A DNA stretch of 64,000 nt from Mycobacterium sp. 236(2023) (GTDB taxonomy: Bacteria > Actinomycetota > Actinomycetes > Mycobacteriales > Mycobacteriaceae), in the NCBI RefSeq assembly GCF_029623955.1, contig NZ_JARSBP010000010.1, positions 124,001-188,000 of the forward strand, in the 5' to 3' direction. The number at the start of each line of letters is the position of its first letter. The stretch's first letter is position 1. The notes below the pieces were generated by a model. It worked only from the letters and a program-made list of their open reading frames with translations, did not search any database and was not told where the DNA came from. The position numbers and the translations under genes are program-made. Below are positions 43,139-52,930 of this stretch, in pieces.

Positions 43139-44593
43139 CGGCAGGCAGACGATGAAGGTCGTCTCGCCGGGTCTGGATCTCACCTCGATCGTGCCGTGGT
43201 GCTTGTCCACGACGATGTGGCGCACCAGATCCAGTCCGAGACCCGCACCCTGCCCCAACGGTTTGGTGGTGAAGAAGGGTTCGAAGACGCGGTCGATGAG
43301 ATGCGGTGCTATCCCAGGCCCGTCGTCGCTGATCTCCACGCGGATCATCGCATCGCCCTCGCGAAGGGTCCGCATCGTCAACGTGCCGGCCCCACCCATC
43401 GCGTCCAGCGCATTCATGAAGATGTGCGTCCACACCTGATTCAATTCGCCTGGGCAGCAGTGCAATTCCGGAAGCGATCGGTCCAGATACTTGACCACGG
43501 TGACGGGTTTGCCCTTGCCGGGCATCGCCACCTTGTCGCCGAACATCACCGCCGTGCTGCGCAGCATTTCGTGGACGTCGACGCTGCGATACTCGCCTCG
43601 ATCCATCTGCGAGTACTGCTTCACTCCGTCGATCAACGCCGAGATGCGTTCGCAGGACTCGGTGATCCGTTGCAGCCGCAGTTCGAACTGCACGGCGTGG
43701 TGCAACCAGTCGATGATCGCGGCGCAGGAGTCGAGTCCGGCCTCATCGGCGATGACGCCGGCTTGTTCCAGCCAGTCGGTATCCAGCCCGCCTTCGACGA
43801 ACGTGGCCACCCGGTCCTGGCCACCGGCGATGTGGTGGTCGACCAGCCAACGGGCGATGAGATCGCCGCGCTGCTGACGTTCCGTATCCGTAGTCGGAGG
43901 CGTGAAGGACTGCCCGGCAACATGTTTGGTGTCTTGGTAGGTTTTGGCCACATGCTCGGTGACCGCGTCCTCCAAGCTCATCAGCGCGCCGAGGCCGTGC
44001 GCCGGGATGCCGCTGCCGACGAGTTGGCCCAGTTTGTGGCGACCCTCGACGAAGTTCTGCTGTATCTCGGCGACCGTCTGCTGAGTCATCGCGGCCGGAG
44101 CGGCGAGCTGGCTCGACAAGCCCGCGGTGAGGCAGCCCAGCGCCAGAAGCGTATCGCGCTGCCCGACCGTCTTGACCTCCCGGCTGCGGTCGGCCAGCTG
44201 CTGTTCCAGCAGGCCGACCAGCATCGGGAACTCCGCACGCATGAACGACGCGAAAGCCGGCGCATCCATGACGAAAACGCGGGACGTCACCGTCAGCCGA
44301 ACCGAGACGTCCCACAGCCGCTCCGACTCGTCGACGACGGCCAGCCAGGCCCCGAAGTGCGCACCCCGTCGCGCGGTGCGCTCGACTTCGACATCGGCGC
44401 CTGCGCTTCGCTTCGAGATCGCCAATTCGCCGTCGACGAGGGCATAGAACGACGTCGCCGGTTCGCCCTCTGCGCACAACATCCCGGCAGGCAGCGTCGC
44501 GACCCGCCCCTGCGCGCACAGCACGCGCAGCTGGCGCTCATCCAGACGTTCGAACAGCGCGATGCCGCGCAGGTCCTGCGCGCTACACGGCAC
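43115..44593 (-). CDS. Cyclic nucleotide-binding domain / histidine kinase-like ATPase protein lacking the H-box His
   Basis: The protein has 492 residues. Residues about 8-130 form a cNMP-binding-like domain. Residues 330-490 form a complete HATPase: N-box VWTHIFMNALDAMGG, G1 DDGPGIAP, F-box FEPFFTTKP and G2 GQGAGLGLDLVRHI. In the dimerisation region, where kinases of this type have AGLAHELNNP, this protein has AGLSSQLAAP: the phosphoacceptor His and following Glu are missing. It may therefore bind ATP without classical autophosphorylation. It is convergent with treZ. No response regulator is adjacent. Confidence 0.82.
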   Translation of the reverse strand: MPCSAQDLRGIALFERLDERQLRVLCAQGRVATLPAGMLCAEGEPATSFYALVDGELAISKRSAGADVEVERTARRGAHFGAWLAVVDESERLWDVSVRLTVTSRVFVMDAPAFASFMRAEFPMLVGLLEQQLADRSREVKTVGQRDTLLALGCLTAGLSSQLAAPAAMTQQTVAEIQQNFVEGRHKLGQLVGSGIPAHGLGALMSLEDAVTEHVAKTYQDTKHVAGQSFTPPTTDTERQQRGDLIARWLVDHHIAGGQDRVATFVEGGLDTDWLEQAGVIADEAGLDSCAAIIDWLHHAVQFELRLQRITESCERISALIDGVKQYSQMDRGEYRSVDVHEMLRSTAVMFGDKVAMPGKGKPVTVVKYLDRSLPELHCCPGELNQVWTHIFMNALDAMGGAGTLTMRTLREGDAMIRVEISDDGPGIAPHLIDRVFEPFFTTKPLGQGAGLGLDLVRHIVVDKHHGTIEVRSRPGETTFIVCLPLASQHRD

Positions 44594-45335
44594 GCTTCGC
44601 CTTCAGCCAGTCGCGCAACGTGAGATCACCGAGAACTCCGCCTTCACCGGTCACCAGCGAGTTCTGATCGACAGACGCACCGAAATACGTTGCAGCACCG
44701 TCGATCACAATCGGTGCGTTGTCGACTCCTGACTCGCCCACGATCCGGGCGAGCTGGGCGAAACTGAGCTTCTCGGGTCCACCGAGGTCGAAGGCGCCGT
44801 TGGTCGGCGTGCCCTGAGCTGTCTCTGCGACGACAGCCGCCACCTCGGCCGCCGCGATCGGCTGGATCCGGGCGTCGGGTACGTGAACCGTGCCGTCGAC
44901 CATCAGCGAACCCAGAATCGCCTCGGCGAACTCATGGAACTGGGTGGCCCGGACGATCGTGTAGGGCAGGCCGGATTCGGCGATGACGTTCTCCTGCGCC
45001 ACCTTGGCCCGCATGTAGCCGCTGTCCGGCAACGTGTCGGCACCGACGATCGACAACACGACGACGTGCTTCACGCCCGCCTCCGCAGCCGCGGCCGCCA
45101 CGTTCGTCGACTCGGCGGTGAAGAACGACAGGACGGGTTCGTCGTCGAAGGAAGGCGAGTTCGTCACGTCGACGGCCACATCGGCCCCGGCCAGGGCCTC
45201 GGCAAGCCCGGCACCGGTGAGCACGTCGACACCGCTGCTACGGGAGGCGCCGACCACCTCGTGGCCCGCGGAGGTGAGAATGCTGACAACCTGGCTGCCG
45301 ATTTGGCCGGTGGCTCCGATAACGGTGATCTTCAT
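44583..45335 (-). CDS. NmrA/SDR-like NAD(P)-binding protein
   Basis: The protein has 250 residues. The N-terminal ITVIGATGQIGSQVV is a dinucleotide-binding motif, and the layout (VVLSIVGAD, a YMRAKVAQENVI segment, LPYTIVRATQFHEFA) is that of NmrA-like oxidoreductases that use or sense NAD(P). The substrate is unknown. ATG 45335 is preferred over the frame limit at 45371, because the Rossmann strand begins right after it. The 3' end overlaps the next gene by 11 bases. Confidence 0.83.
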   Translation of the reverse strand: MKITVIGATGQIGSQVVSILTSAGHEVVGASRSSGVDVLTGAGLAEALAGADVAVDVTNSPSFDDEPVLSFFTAESTNVAAAAAEAGVKHVVVLSIVGADTLPDSGYMRAKVAQENVIAESGLPYTIVRATQFHEFAEAILGSLMVDGTVHVPDARIQPIAAAEVAAVVAETAQGTPTNGAFDLGGPEKLSFAQLARIVGESGVDNAPIVIDGAATYFGASVDQNSLVTGEGGVLGDLTLRDWLKAKRAV

Positions 45336-45399
45336 AGGTCCACTCTCGCCTGTGACCCGTCGCCGGGGCACCCTTGAAAGTCCGTAGTCTCACACCGCG

Positions 45400-46689
45400 T
45401 CAGGTCAGGTAGCGATAGGTCGGGGAACCCGGTTCGAGCAACTCGACGTGGCAGTCGGAGCCGCTCATGCGCGCGACCAGCCCCTCCAGATCCGCAGCCG
45501 AGCCCATCTCGATGCCGACAAGCGCCTCACCCGTTTCGCGGTTGTTGCGCTTGACGTACTCGAACAGCGTGATGTCGTCGTTCGGGCCCAGCACCTCGTC
45601 GAGGAACTTGCGCAGCGCGCCGGGCTCCTGCGGGAAGTCGACGAGGAAGTAGTGCTTGAGCCCGAGGTGCACGAGCGACCGCTCCAGGACCTCGCCGTAA
45701 CGGGAAACGTCGTTGTTTCCCCCCGAGATCAGGCACACCACCGTCGATCCCGGCTCGATGTCGGCGTCGAACAACGCGGCCACCGACAGCGCCCCCGCGG
45801 GCTCGGCGATGATGCCCTCGTTCTGGTAGAGGTCCAGCATCGCGGTGCACACAGCGCCCTCGTCGACAGTGGTGATCCCGACCATGTCGCCGGCCGCCGA
45901 CAACGCGGCGAAGGGCCTGGCGCCGACCCGTGCAACGGCAGCGCCGTCGACGAACTGATCGACGTCATCGAGGGTCACCGGCTCGCCCTTGGCCAACGCG
46001 GCCACCAGAGCCGCCGCCCCGGCGGGCTCGACACCGAGCACGGACGTCGTCGTGGTGCGCTCGGCGAGGTAGGTGGTGATGCCGCTGATGCAGCCTCCCC
46101 CACCCACGGGGACGATGACCAGATCCGGTTCGGCGCCGAGTTCGTCGAGGATCTCCACCGCGATCGTGCCCTGCCCCGCCATCGTGCGCAGGTCGTCGTA
46201 GGGCGGAACCAGCGTGGCACCGGTGCGGGCGACATCGTCGAGCGCGGCACGCGCCGCCATGTCGTAGGTCTTGCCGCCGACGATCAGCTCGATGAAGTCG
46301 CCGCCGTGATAAAGGATGCGGTTGCGCTTCTGCTTGGGTGTCTTGGCCGGAACGTAGACGCGGCCGTGGATCCCCATCGACCGGCAGGCCAGCGCGAACC
46401 CCTGCGCATGGTTGCCTGCCGACGAGCAGACCACACCAGCGGCCTTCTCTTCCGGGCTCAACTGCATGAGCAGGTTGTAGGCACCGCGCAACTTGTAGGA
46501 GCGGACGGCCTGCAGGTCCTCGCGCTTGAGGTACACCTGGGCGCCGGTGAGCGCCGACAGACGATCGCTCAACTGCAGTGGCGTCCGGGCCACCACCTCC
46601 GAAATTCGCCGAGCGGCCTCATCGATATCCGCAGCACGCAGGGGCGCGCTTGGATCGATGCGAAGACTCTGGCTCAGCTCAGCGGACAC
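45400..46689 (-). CDS. ilvA: Threonine dehydratase (biosynthetic)
   Basis: The protein has 429 residues. It is the PLP enzyme that makes 2-oxobutyrate from threonine for isoleucine synthesis. Motifs: PLP lysine in QAVRSYKLRGAYNLL, SSAGNHAQGFA, VPVGGGGCISGI and CLISGGNNDVSR. The C-terminal 90 residues form a single ACT-like regulatory region (HYFLVDFPQEPGALRKF), as in the short actinobacterial form. GTG 46689 is the likely start; TTG/ATG-like positions up to 46710 are possible. Confidence 0.93.
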   Translation of the reverse strand: MSAELSQSLRIDPSAPLRAADIDEAARRISEVVARTPLQLSDRLSALTGAQVYLKREDLQAVRSYKLRGAYNLLMQLSPEEKAAGVVCSSAGNHAQGFALACRSMGIHGRVYVPAKTPKQKRNRILYHGGDFIELIVGGKTYDMAARAALDDVARTGATLVPPYDDLRTMAGQGTIAVEILDELGAEPDLVIVPVGGGGCISGITTYLAERTTTTSVLGVEPAGAAALVAALAKGEPVTLDDVDQFVDGAAVARVGARPFAALSAAGDMVGITTVDEGAVCTAMLDLYQNEGIIAEPAGALSVAALFDADIEPGSTVVCLISGGNNDVSRYGEVLERSLVHLGLKHYFLVDFPQEPGALRKFLDEVLGPNDDITLFEYVKRNNRETGEALVGIEMGSAADLEGLVARMSGSDCHVELLEPGSPTYRYLT

Positions 46690-46731
46690 CGAACAATGGT
46701 GCCACCGCACCCCGCCCCGGCAAAAATGCGT

Positions 46732-47168
46732 TCAGTCGACAGGCGTCAGGACGAAGACCGGGATCTGGCGATCCGTCTTCTTCTGGTACTCGGCATAATC
46801 GGGCCAGGTGGCAACGGCCCGCTCCCACCAGGCGGCCTTCTCGTCATCGAAGACCTCGCGTGCCTCGTAGTCCTTGGTGACGGTGCCATCCTGGAGTTCG
46901 ACGCGAGGGTGGGCCTTGATGTTGTAGAACCACACCGGGTTCTTCGGTGCGCCGCCGAGGGAGGCGACGACGGCGTACTCGCCGCCGTGCTCGACGCGCA
47001 TCAGTGGCGTCTTACGGATCTTGCCGGACTTGGCGCCGACCGTGGCGAGCAGGATGACCGGCCTGCCCTTGAGTTCGGTGCCCCGGGTCCCCCGGATTCC
47101 ATGTATTCCTCGGCGTTTTCGCGGGCCCAATCGGACGTACTAGGCTCATACTCTCCAGTGATAGGCAT
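46732..47168 (-). pseudogene. Frameshifted F420-dependent nitroreductase (Ddn family)
   Basis: From the ATG at 47168 the translation reads [19 protein letters not shown] and then an EEYMESGG segment, a normal Ddn-family N-terminus. The rest ([20 protein letters not shown] to the end FVLTPVD) is in another frame. The switch lies at five consecutive C residues at 47089-47093 (Gs in the mRNA); one more base would restore a protein of about 145 residues similar to Rv1558. TAGCCT lies 6 nt upstream of the ATG. Either the gene is a recent pseudogene or this is a sequencing error in the homopolymer. Confidence 0.75.
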
Positions 47169-47174
47169 GTAGTC

Positions 47175-47180
47175 AGGCTA
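47175..47180 (-). promoter_or_regulatory. -10 box of the frameshifted Ddn-family gene
   Basis: TAGCCT on the minus strand lies 6 nt before the ATG at 47168, the spacing seen for leaderless mycobacterial genes. It supports this start, which the coding frame of the 3' part alone would miss. Confidence 0.45.
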
Positions 47181-47236
47181 GCGAAATCGACACTCCATAA
47201 TAAGTGTTTCGGCTGGCCGAAATCTTTCGTACGAGC

Positions 47237-47242
47237 TATCGT
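47237..47242 (+). promoter_or_regulatory. -10 box of the 76-residue membrane protein gene
   Basis: TATCGT lies 7 nt before the GTG at 47250, with no Shine-Dalgarno sequence, consistent with a leaderless mRNA. Confidence 0.45.
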
Positions 47243-47249
47243 TACCCCT

Positions 47250-47480
47250 GTGACCACCGCCGAACAGATGCGTGACGCCGTGACCCGTCCGGCGTCGTCG
47301 ATCTCCATCGCCGGCGTTGCCTGGCCCGTCTACAAGGTTGTCGCGCTGCTGATGGGCCTACTGGTGTTCGTCGTCGTCGCGGCCGCGACCACGTCAGCCG
47401 CTCCCGCCGTTCTGACCGCCACCGGCATCACCGTTCTCGCTTGGGTCGCACTCGGCGCCGCGAGTCGCATCCGCGGTTAG
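47250..47480 (+). CDS. Small membrane protein of unknown function
   Basis: The protein has 76 residues. An N-terminal polar part of about 25 residues is followed by two hydrophobic helices (about 27-48 and 51-71) and a short basic tail (SRIRG). A GTG start with a -10 box 7 nt upstream supports it as a real gene. It is divergent from the frameshifted Ddn-family gene. I do not recognise a family. Confidence 0.62.
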   Translation: MTTAEQMRDAVTRPASSISIAGVAWPVYKVVALLMGLLVFVVVAAATTSAAPAVLTATGITVLAWVALGAASRIRG

Positions 47481-47662
47481 AACAGTTCACCGGTTTCGCC
47501 GAGCGCCTGATAGTCGTCACGCAACTTCAGGATCATCAGCTTGCCCATCGTGTAGTACCCGTAGAGCGCGTCTGACGTGCCGCGTTTGGCCTCGGACTCA
47601 GCCACCAGCCGAGGTTGGTAGGCCTCGGTGACGAAGAGCTCCGTCGCGTCCTCGACCGGCAC
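47477..47662 (-). pseudogene. Fragment resembling the C-terminus of a DUF885 protein
   Basis: The 61-residue frame has the segment EAYQPRLVAESEAKRGT and YGYYTMGKLMILKLRDDY, which resembles the end of DUF885 proteins (YTLGKL-x-ILKLR-DY). Full DUF885 proteins exceed 500 residues, and the usual final FHD...G-x-P segment is also absent here. It is therefore likely a remnant left by deletion. A GTG at 47662 follows GGGGTGGGGG, so translation as a short peptide is possible. Confidence 0.4.
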
Positions 47663-47703
47663 GCCCCCACCCCGTCACCGGCGCCCCTTCGCTGGATAAG
47701 CCC

Positions 47704-50700
47704 TCAGCCGCCCAGGCAGCCCGGACCGAGCAGTTCCTTCAGGTCGCCCATCAACGCCGACGACGGGGTGACCCGCAGCGACTGATCGAGTTCCAGCGTC
47801 GTGATGCGTTCACCACTGATCAGCCGGAGATGAACCTGCGACGTGCCGGGATGGCGGGCCAGCACCTGCTTGAGCGCCGTCACCTTGTCGACCGTGCACT
47901 GCCGCGTCGGCAGGCTCACCGCGACCGGGCGATTCGCCTGCGCACTCGAAAAGTCAGGCACCACAAGCTCGTTGACGATCAGCGAGATCCTGTCGTCGCG
48001 CTTGGCCACCTTGGCGCCGAGCAACACCACGACGTCGTCGGCGATCTCGGCGCCGAACATCGAATACGTCTGCGGGAAGAACAGCACCTCGATACCGCCG
48101 GAGAGATCCTCGATCTGCGCCGACGCCCACGGCAGGCCGTTCTTGTTGACGCGGCGGTTCACCGACGCCAGGATGCCGCCGACCCGGACCTGGGTGTCGT
48201 TGGCGATATCCCCTTCGAGGATCGCCGGGATCTGTGTGTCCACCTGCGCGGTCAGCAGGTGGGCGACGCCATTGAGAGGATGCCCGGACACGTAGAGGCC
48301 GAGCATCTCGCGTTCCAGCGCGAGCTTGTGCTTGTCCTCCCACTCCTCCTCGGGCACCTTGATGGTGAACACCGACTCCGTCTCGGAGTCTCCCCCGCCG
48401 AACAGATCGAACTGCCCCATCGCCTCGGCCTTCTTGGTACCGAGCACCGAATCGACGGCGTCGGTGTGCACGAGGAACAGCCCTTTACGCGGGTGGTTGA
48501 GCGAATCGAACGCGCCGGCCTTGACCAGCGATTCGGTGACCTTCTTGTTGCAGGCGGTGATGTCGATCTTGTTCAGATAGTCGGAGAAGTCGGTGTACTT
48601 GCCCTTCTCCGACCGCGTATTCACCAGCGAGGCAACGACGTTCGCGCCGACATTGCGCACCGCGCCGAGCCCGAACCGGATGTCGTCGCCGACGGAGGCG
48701 AAGTTTTGCACCGATTCGTTGACATCGGGCGGCAGCACCGTGATGCCGAGCCTGCGGCAGTCGGCGAGATAGATGGCCGCCTTGTCCTTGTCGTCCCCGA
48801 CCGAGGTGAGCAGACCGGCCATGTACTCGGCCTGGTAGTTGGCCTTCAGGTACGCCGTCCAGTACGACACCAACCCGTACCCGGCGGCGTGGGACTTGTT
48901 GAACGCGTATCCAGCGAACGGAAGGATGGTGTCCCACAACGCTTTCACCGCGGCGGCCGAGAAACCGTTGGCCGTCATGCCCTCCAGGAAGCCCTTGTAC
49001 TCGGCTTCGAGGACCTCCAGCTTCTTCTTGCCCATGGCCTTGCGCAGCGCATCGGCCTTACCCATCGAGTATCCGGCGACCTTCTGGGCGATGAACATGA
49101 TCTGCTCTTGGTAGACGATCAGGCCGTAGGTCTCGGCCAGGATCTCGCGCAGCGGTTCTTCGAGTTCGGGGTGGATGGGCTTGATGGCCTGGCGACCGTT
49201 CTTGCGGTCGGCGTAGTCGTTGTGCGCATTCATGCCCATCGGGCCCGGCCGGTACAGCGCCAGGACGGCGACGATGTCGTTGAACTCGGTGGGCTGCATC
49301 CGGCGCAGCAGATCGCGCATCGCGCTGCCGTCGAGCTGGAACACACCGAGCGTGTCACCGCGACCGAGCAGTTCGTAGGCCTTGGGATCGTCGAGGTCCA
49401 GCGACTCCAGATCCAGGTCGATACCGCGGTTGGCTTTGATGTTGTCGATGCAGTCGCCGATGATCGTCAGGTTCCGCAGGCCGAGGAAGTCCATCTTCAA
49501 CAGGCCGATGGCCTCACACGACGGGTAGTCCCAGCCGGTGATGACCGCGCCGTCCTGCGGGCGCTTCCACAGCGGGATCGCCTCGATCAGCGGCTCGGAA
49601 CTCATGATGACCGCGCATGCGTGCACGCCCGCGTTGCGAACCAGACCCTCCAGACCGCGGGCCGTCTCGTAGATGGTCCGGACGTCGGGGTCGGTGTCGA
49701 TGAGCGCGCGGACCTCCGCGGCCTCTTTGTAGCGCTCGTGTGTGGGATCGGTGATCCCCGACACCGGGATGTCCTTGGCCATGATCGGCGGTGGCAGCGC
49801 TTTGGTGATCCGGTCGGCGATCGCGAAACCGGGCTGCCCGTAGTGCACGCGGGCCGAATCCTTCAGCGCGGCTTTGGTTTTGATGGTGCCGAACGTGATG
49901 ACCTGAGCCACCCGGTCACTGCCCCACTTGTTCGCAGCGTAGCGCAGCATCTCGCCGCGCCGACGGTCGTCGAAGTCGATGTCGATATCGGGGGCGGACG
50001 GGCGCTCGGGGTTGAGGAACCGCTCGAACAGCAGACCGTGCGGGATCGGGTCGATGTTGGTGATGCCCATGGCGTAGGCCACCAGCGAGCCGGCTGCCGA
50101 GCCGCGGCCGGGCCCCACCCGGATACCGACCGAACGGGCGTAGTTGATCAGATCGGCGACGATGAGGAAGTAGGCGGGGAATCCCTTGTCGCAGATGACC
50201 TTGATCTCGTACTCGGCGCGATCGATGTACTCCTGCGGGACGGTACCGCCCTGGAATCGGCGATCCCGCAGTCCGGTCATCACCTCATGCGTCAGCCACG
50301 AACCCTGGTCGTGGCCTTCGGGCACCGGGAAGATCGGCATCCGGTCCGTCGGCGTCCACACCTCGCTGTACGGCTGGACACGCTCGGCGATCAGCAGCGT
50401 GGAATCGCAGGCGCCCGGCACCTGGTCGTCCCACAGCGCCCGCATCTCCGCAGCCGACTTGAGGTAGTAGCCGTCACCGTCGAACTTGAAGCGATTGGGG
50501 TCCGAAAGCGTCTTTCCGGTCTGGATGCACAGCAACGCCTCGTGGTTCTGGGAGGCGTCACGGGTGACGTAGTGGCAGTCGTTGGTGGCCAGCGGCCGGA
50601 TGCCGAGCTTCTTGCCGACTTCGAGCAGGCCTTCCCGGACTCTGCGCTCGATGTCGAGGCCGTGGTCCATCAGCTCGAGGAAAAAGTTCTCCTTGCCGAA

Positions 50701-51240
50701 GATCTCCTGCCACTTGGCCGCCGCGGCCACCGCTTCGTCGAAATGGCCGAGCCGTAGCCGAGTCTGCACCTCGCCCGACGGGCAACCGGTGGTGGCGATG
50801 ATGCCCTCGGCATGTTCGGCGATGATCTCGGCATCCATGCGCGACCACTTGCCCAGCTGGCCCTCGAACGATGCCAGCGACGACAACCTGAACAGATTTC
50901 GCAGACCCGTCGCGTTCTCGGCGACCATCGTCATGTGCGTGTATGAGCCGCTGCCGGAGACGTCGTCGCTCTTCTGGCTCGGATCGCCCCACAGCACACG
51001 CTTGGTCTCGAAGCGCGATGCGGGCGCGATGTAGGCCTCGATGCCGATGATGGGCTTGATGCCGGCGTCGGTGGCAGCGTTGTAGAACTCGCTGGCGCCG
51101 AACATGTTCCCGTGGTCGGTCATCCCGATGGCGGGCATCTCCAGCCGCTGCGCCTCGGCCAGCATCGGCTTGACCTTCGCGGCGCCGTCGAGCATCGAAT
51201 ACTCGGTGTGATTGTGCAGATGCACGAAAGAACCGCTCAT
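47704..51240 (-). CDS. dnaE1: DNA polymerase III alpha subunit, replicative
   Basis: The protein has 1178 residues, the normal DnaE1 length. An N-terminal PHP domain ([13 protein letters not shown] near residue 7, then MTDHGNMFG) carries the metal-binding residues used for proofreading in mycobacteria. The polymerase active-site Asp residues lie in [12 protein letters not shown] and [15 protein letters not shown] (about 400-420). A helix-hairpin-helix region, an OB fold (about residues 1000-1090) and the clamp-binding tail follow. The ATG at 51240 is preceded at 9 nt by TAGACT, which predicts a leader of only a few nucleotides. Confidence 0.97.
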   Translation of the reverse strand: MSGSFVHLHNHTEYSMLDGAAKVKPMLAEAQRLEMPAIGMTDHGNMFGASEFYNAATDAGIKPIIGIEAYIAPASRFETKRVLWGDPSQKSDDVSGSGSYTHMTMVAENATGLRNLFRLSSLASFEGQLGKWSRMDAEIIAEHAEGIIATTGCPSGEVQTRLRLGHFDEAVAAAAKWQEIFGKENFFLELMDHGLDIERRVREGLLEVGKKLGIRPLATNDCHYVTRDASQNHEALLCIQTGKTLSDPNRFKFDGDGYYLKSAAEMRALWDDQVPGACDSTLLIAERVQPYSEVWTPTDRMPIFPVPEGHDQGSWLTHEVMTGLRDRRFQGGTVPQEYIDRAEYEIKVICDKGFPAYFLIVADLINYARSVGIRVGPGRGSAAGSLVAYAMGITNIDPIPHGLLFERFLNPERPSAPDIDIDFDDRRRGEMLRYAANKWGSDRVAQVITFGTIKTKAALKDSARVHYGQPGFAIADRITKALPPPIMAKDIPVSGITDPTHERYKEAAEVRALIDTDPDVRTIYETARGLEGLVRNAGVHACAVIMSSEPLIEAIPLWKRPQDGAVITGWDYPSCEAIGLLKMDFLGLRNLTIIGDCIDNIKANRGIDLDLESLDLDDPKAYELLGRGDTLGVFQLDGSAMRDLLRRMQPTEFNDIVAVLALYRPGPMGMNAHNDYADRKNGRQAIKPIHPELEEPLREILAETYGLIVYQEQIMFIAQKVAGYSMGKADALRKAMGKKKLEVLEAEYKGFLEGMTANGFSAAAVKALWDTILPFAGYAFNKSHAAGYGLVSYWTAYLKANYQAEYMAGLLTSVGDDKDKAAIYLADCRRLGITVLPPDVNESVQNFASVGDDIRFGLGAVRNVGANVVASLVNTRSEKGKYTDFSDYLNKIDITACNKKVTESLVKAGAFDSLNHPRKGLFLVHTDAVDSVLGTKKAEAMGQFDLFGGGDSETESVFTIKVPEEEWEDKHKLALEREMLGLYVSGHPLNGVAHLLTAQVDTQIPAILEGDIANDTQVRVGGILASVNRRVNKNGLPWASAQIEDLSGGIEVLFFPQTYSMFGAEIADDVVVLLGAKVAKRDDRISLIVNELVVPDFSSAQANRPVAVSLPTRQCTVDKVTALKQVLARHPGTSQVHLRLISGERITTLELDQSLRVTPSSALMGDLKELLGPGCLGG

Positions 51241-51311
51241 AGGGACGCCAGTCTAGGACCGCTCGCCGACACCGCTCGGCGTGTCGGGGCGCGTGTCTTA
51301 CGAACTTCGGA

Positions 51312-51986
51312 TCACGCGTCCAAGGACGCGCCGACCGGTTCGTTCAGCAATCCGCTACCGAGCATTCTCATCAATTGCCTGGCTACTTCCGGAGTCTCGA
51401 CGCCATCGGTTCCGTCGGTCAGAAAACCCGCGTAGAAGCCGAAGCCCCAGAAAAGCGCTCCCAGCATGTCGCTCACCGCGCGGACGTCACTGTCGGGGCC
51501 CAGCTCACCGCGGAACACCGCATCGGTGACGACCGCGTCGTAGAACGAGTGAACGGTGGCGACGACAGCGGCCGCGGCCACGTGTCGCTGCGGGGCCCTG
51601 TGGTGGTCGATCCGCGCGGTCATGACCAGCTTCATCAGCGCGGGCTCGTCTGCCCCGAGACGGTGCAGTTCCCTGGCAAAAGCTGCCAGTTGGCAGATGA
51701 GGGCACCTTTGTCTAGTGCCGCATCCGCGCACTGTTCCACCCGGTCACGGACGTCCGTGAGCAACTTGTCGTACAGGTCTTCCCGGGTCGGGTAGTAGTA
51801 ATGCAGAGTCGGGCGGCTGACGCCCGCGCGCCGGGCGATCTGCTGGAAGGTCGCGGCCTGATACCCGCGTTCGGCAATGATGTCGCGGGCCGCACGCAGG
51901 ATCGTCTTGCGAGTCTGCTCCGAATCGGCACCCACCGGGCGTCCACGTTTGCGAACCGCGGATTCCGCGAGGGTCTCGTTCTCCAC
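51312..51986 (-). CDS. TetR-family transcriptional regulator
   Basis: The protein has 224 residues. The N-terminal TetR helix-turn-helix is clear (TFQQIARRAGVSRPTLHYYY, about 46-65). The C-terminal domain is helical with no recognised ligand type; the last part has a LGALFWGFGFYAGF core. GTG 51986 is chosen because TAACGT lies 6 nt upstream; an in-frame TTG at 51992 is less likely. A palindrome over its -35 box suggests self-repression. The target genes are unknown; dnaE1 is next to it in the same direction. Confidence 0.85.
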   Translation of the reverse strand: MENETLAESAVRKRGRPVGADSEQTRKTILRAARDIIAERGYQAATFQQIARRAGVSRPTLHYYYPTREDLYDKLLTDVRDRVEQCADAALDKGALICQLAAFARELHRLGADEPALMKLVMTARIDHHRAPQRHVAAAAVVATVHSFYDAVVTDAVFRGELGPDSDVRAVSDMLGALFWGFGFYAGFLTDGTDGVETPEVARQLMRMLGSGLLNEPVGASLDA

Positions 51987-51992
51987 GGGCAA

Positions 51993-52021
51993 ACGTTATG
52001 ACATAGCTACCGACCGGTCAA
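51993..52021 (-). promoter_or_regulatory. Promoter and operator of the TetR gene
   Basis: On the minus strand TTGACC (-35, 52016-52021) and TAACGT (-10, 51993-51998) are separated by exactly 17 bp, close to a textbook SigA promoter. GACCGGTC (52012-52019), an 8-bp perfect palindrome, overlaps the -35 box and is a likely binding site for the TetR protein itself. Confidence 0.65.
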
Positions 52022-52039
52022 CATAGGCGTGTGCAAATG

Positions 52040-52930
52040 TCACGCAATCGTCAGTCCTGCAGGTCGCCGCTCGGCGCGCGCGCGTCGCACCGCGTCGACC
52101 GTGAAAATCAGCAGAGCGACCCAGATCAGGGCGAATCCCACCCACCGCGCCGGGGGCATCGCCTCGTTGCCGACGACCACTCCCCATGTCAGCTGCATCG
52201 CCGGGGTCATGTAGAACAACAGCCCCAAAGTGACCATCGGCAGCCGTTGCGCCGCCGCGGCGAACATCAGCAGCGGCAGCGCGGTCAACACACCCGCGAG
52301 GACGAGCAGTGCGACGTGGCCGCCGCCGTGGCCGGTGAGCGTGCCGCCTCCGGTGAGCGCCAGCACGACCACGTACGCCGCCGCAAACGGGGTCGCGATC
52401 GCCGCTTCGATGCCGACGCTGACGCGCGGGTCCGTCGGCACCAGTTTCTTCACGGCGCCGTAGAGACCGAAGGACAACGCCAGGCCGATCCCCACCAGCG
52501 GCGGCTCACGCAGCTGAACAGTGAGGATGACGACCGCCACCACAGCGATGGCCAGTGCGCTGAACTGCCAGCGGTTCAACTTCTCGCGAAAGATCAACAG
52601 TCCCAGCGCAATCGACACCAAAGGGTTGATGAAATAGCCGAGCGCGGCGTCGACGACATGACCGTTGTTGACCGCGTAGACGTAGATCAGCCAGTTGATC
52701 GAGATCAAGCCCGACGCCGCGATCAGGAGCAGCCAGGTGCGGCCCGTGATCGCCCTGATGTCCCCCAGCCTGCGCACCGCGGTCACCACGACGACCATCA
52801 GCGCGAAGCTCCAGATGATCCGGTGCGCAAGCACCTCGACGGCGCCGGCCGGCTTGAGCAATGGGAAGAACGCGGGAAACAGGCCCCACATCACGTAGGC
52901 GCCGGCGCCGTAGAGCAGACCCGACCTCAC
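52040..52930 (-). CDS. rarD: EamA/RarD-type transporter
   Basis: The protein has 296 residues with ten hydrophobic helices in two EamA repeats. The segments [30 protein letters not shown] and the [19 protein letters not shown] region mark the RarD subgroup. The transported compound is unknown. The GTG at 52930 overlaps the stop of the upstream pseudouridine synthase gene as GTGA; the longer frame to 53050 reads through that gene. Confidence 0.9.
   Translation of the reverse strand: MRSGLLYGAGAYVMWGLFPAFFPLLKPAGAVEVLAHRIIWSFALMVVVVTAVRRLGDIRAITGRTWLLLIAASGLISINWLIYVYAVNNGHVVDAALGYFINPLVSIALGLLIFREKLNRWQFSALAIAVVAVVILTVQLREPPLVGIGLALSFGLYGAVKKLVPTDPRVSVGIEAAIATPFAAAYVVVLALTGGGTLTGHGGGHVALLVLAGVLTALPLLMFAAAAQRLPMVTLGLLFYMTPAMQLTWGVVVGNEAMPPARWVGFALIWVALLIFTVDAVRRARAERRPAGLTIA

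Noticed and set aside
46732-47130. Intact 132-residue Ddn-like gene starting at 47130
   Set aside because: The first residues from that start do not match the family; the true N-terminus lies in another frame from 47168, so the gene is frameshifted.
47830-50757. Open frame of 975 codons antisense to dnaE1
   Set aside because: dnaE1 is certain on the other strand, and the antisense translation has no recognisable motif.
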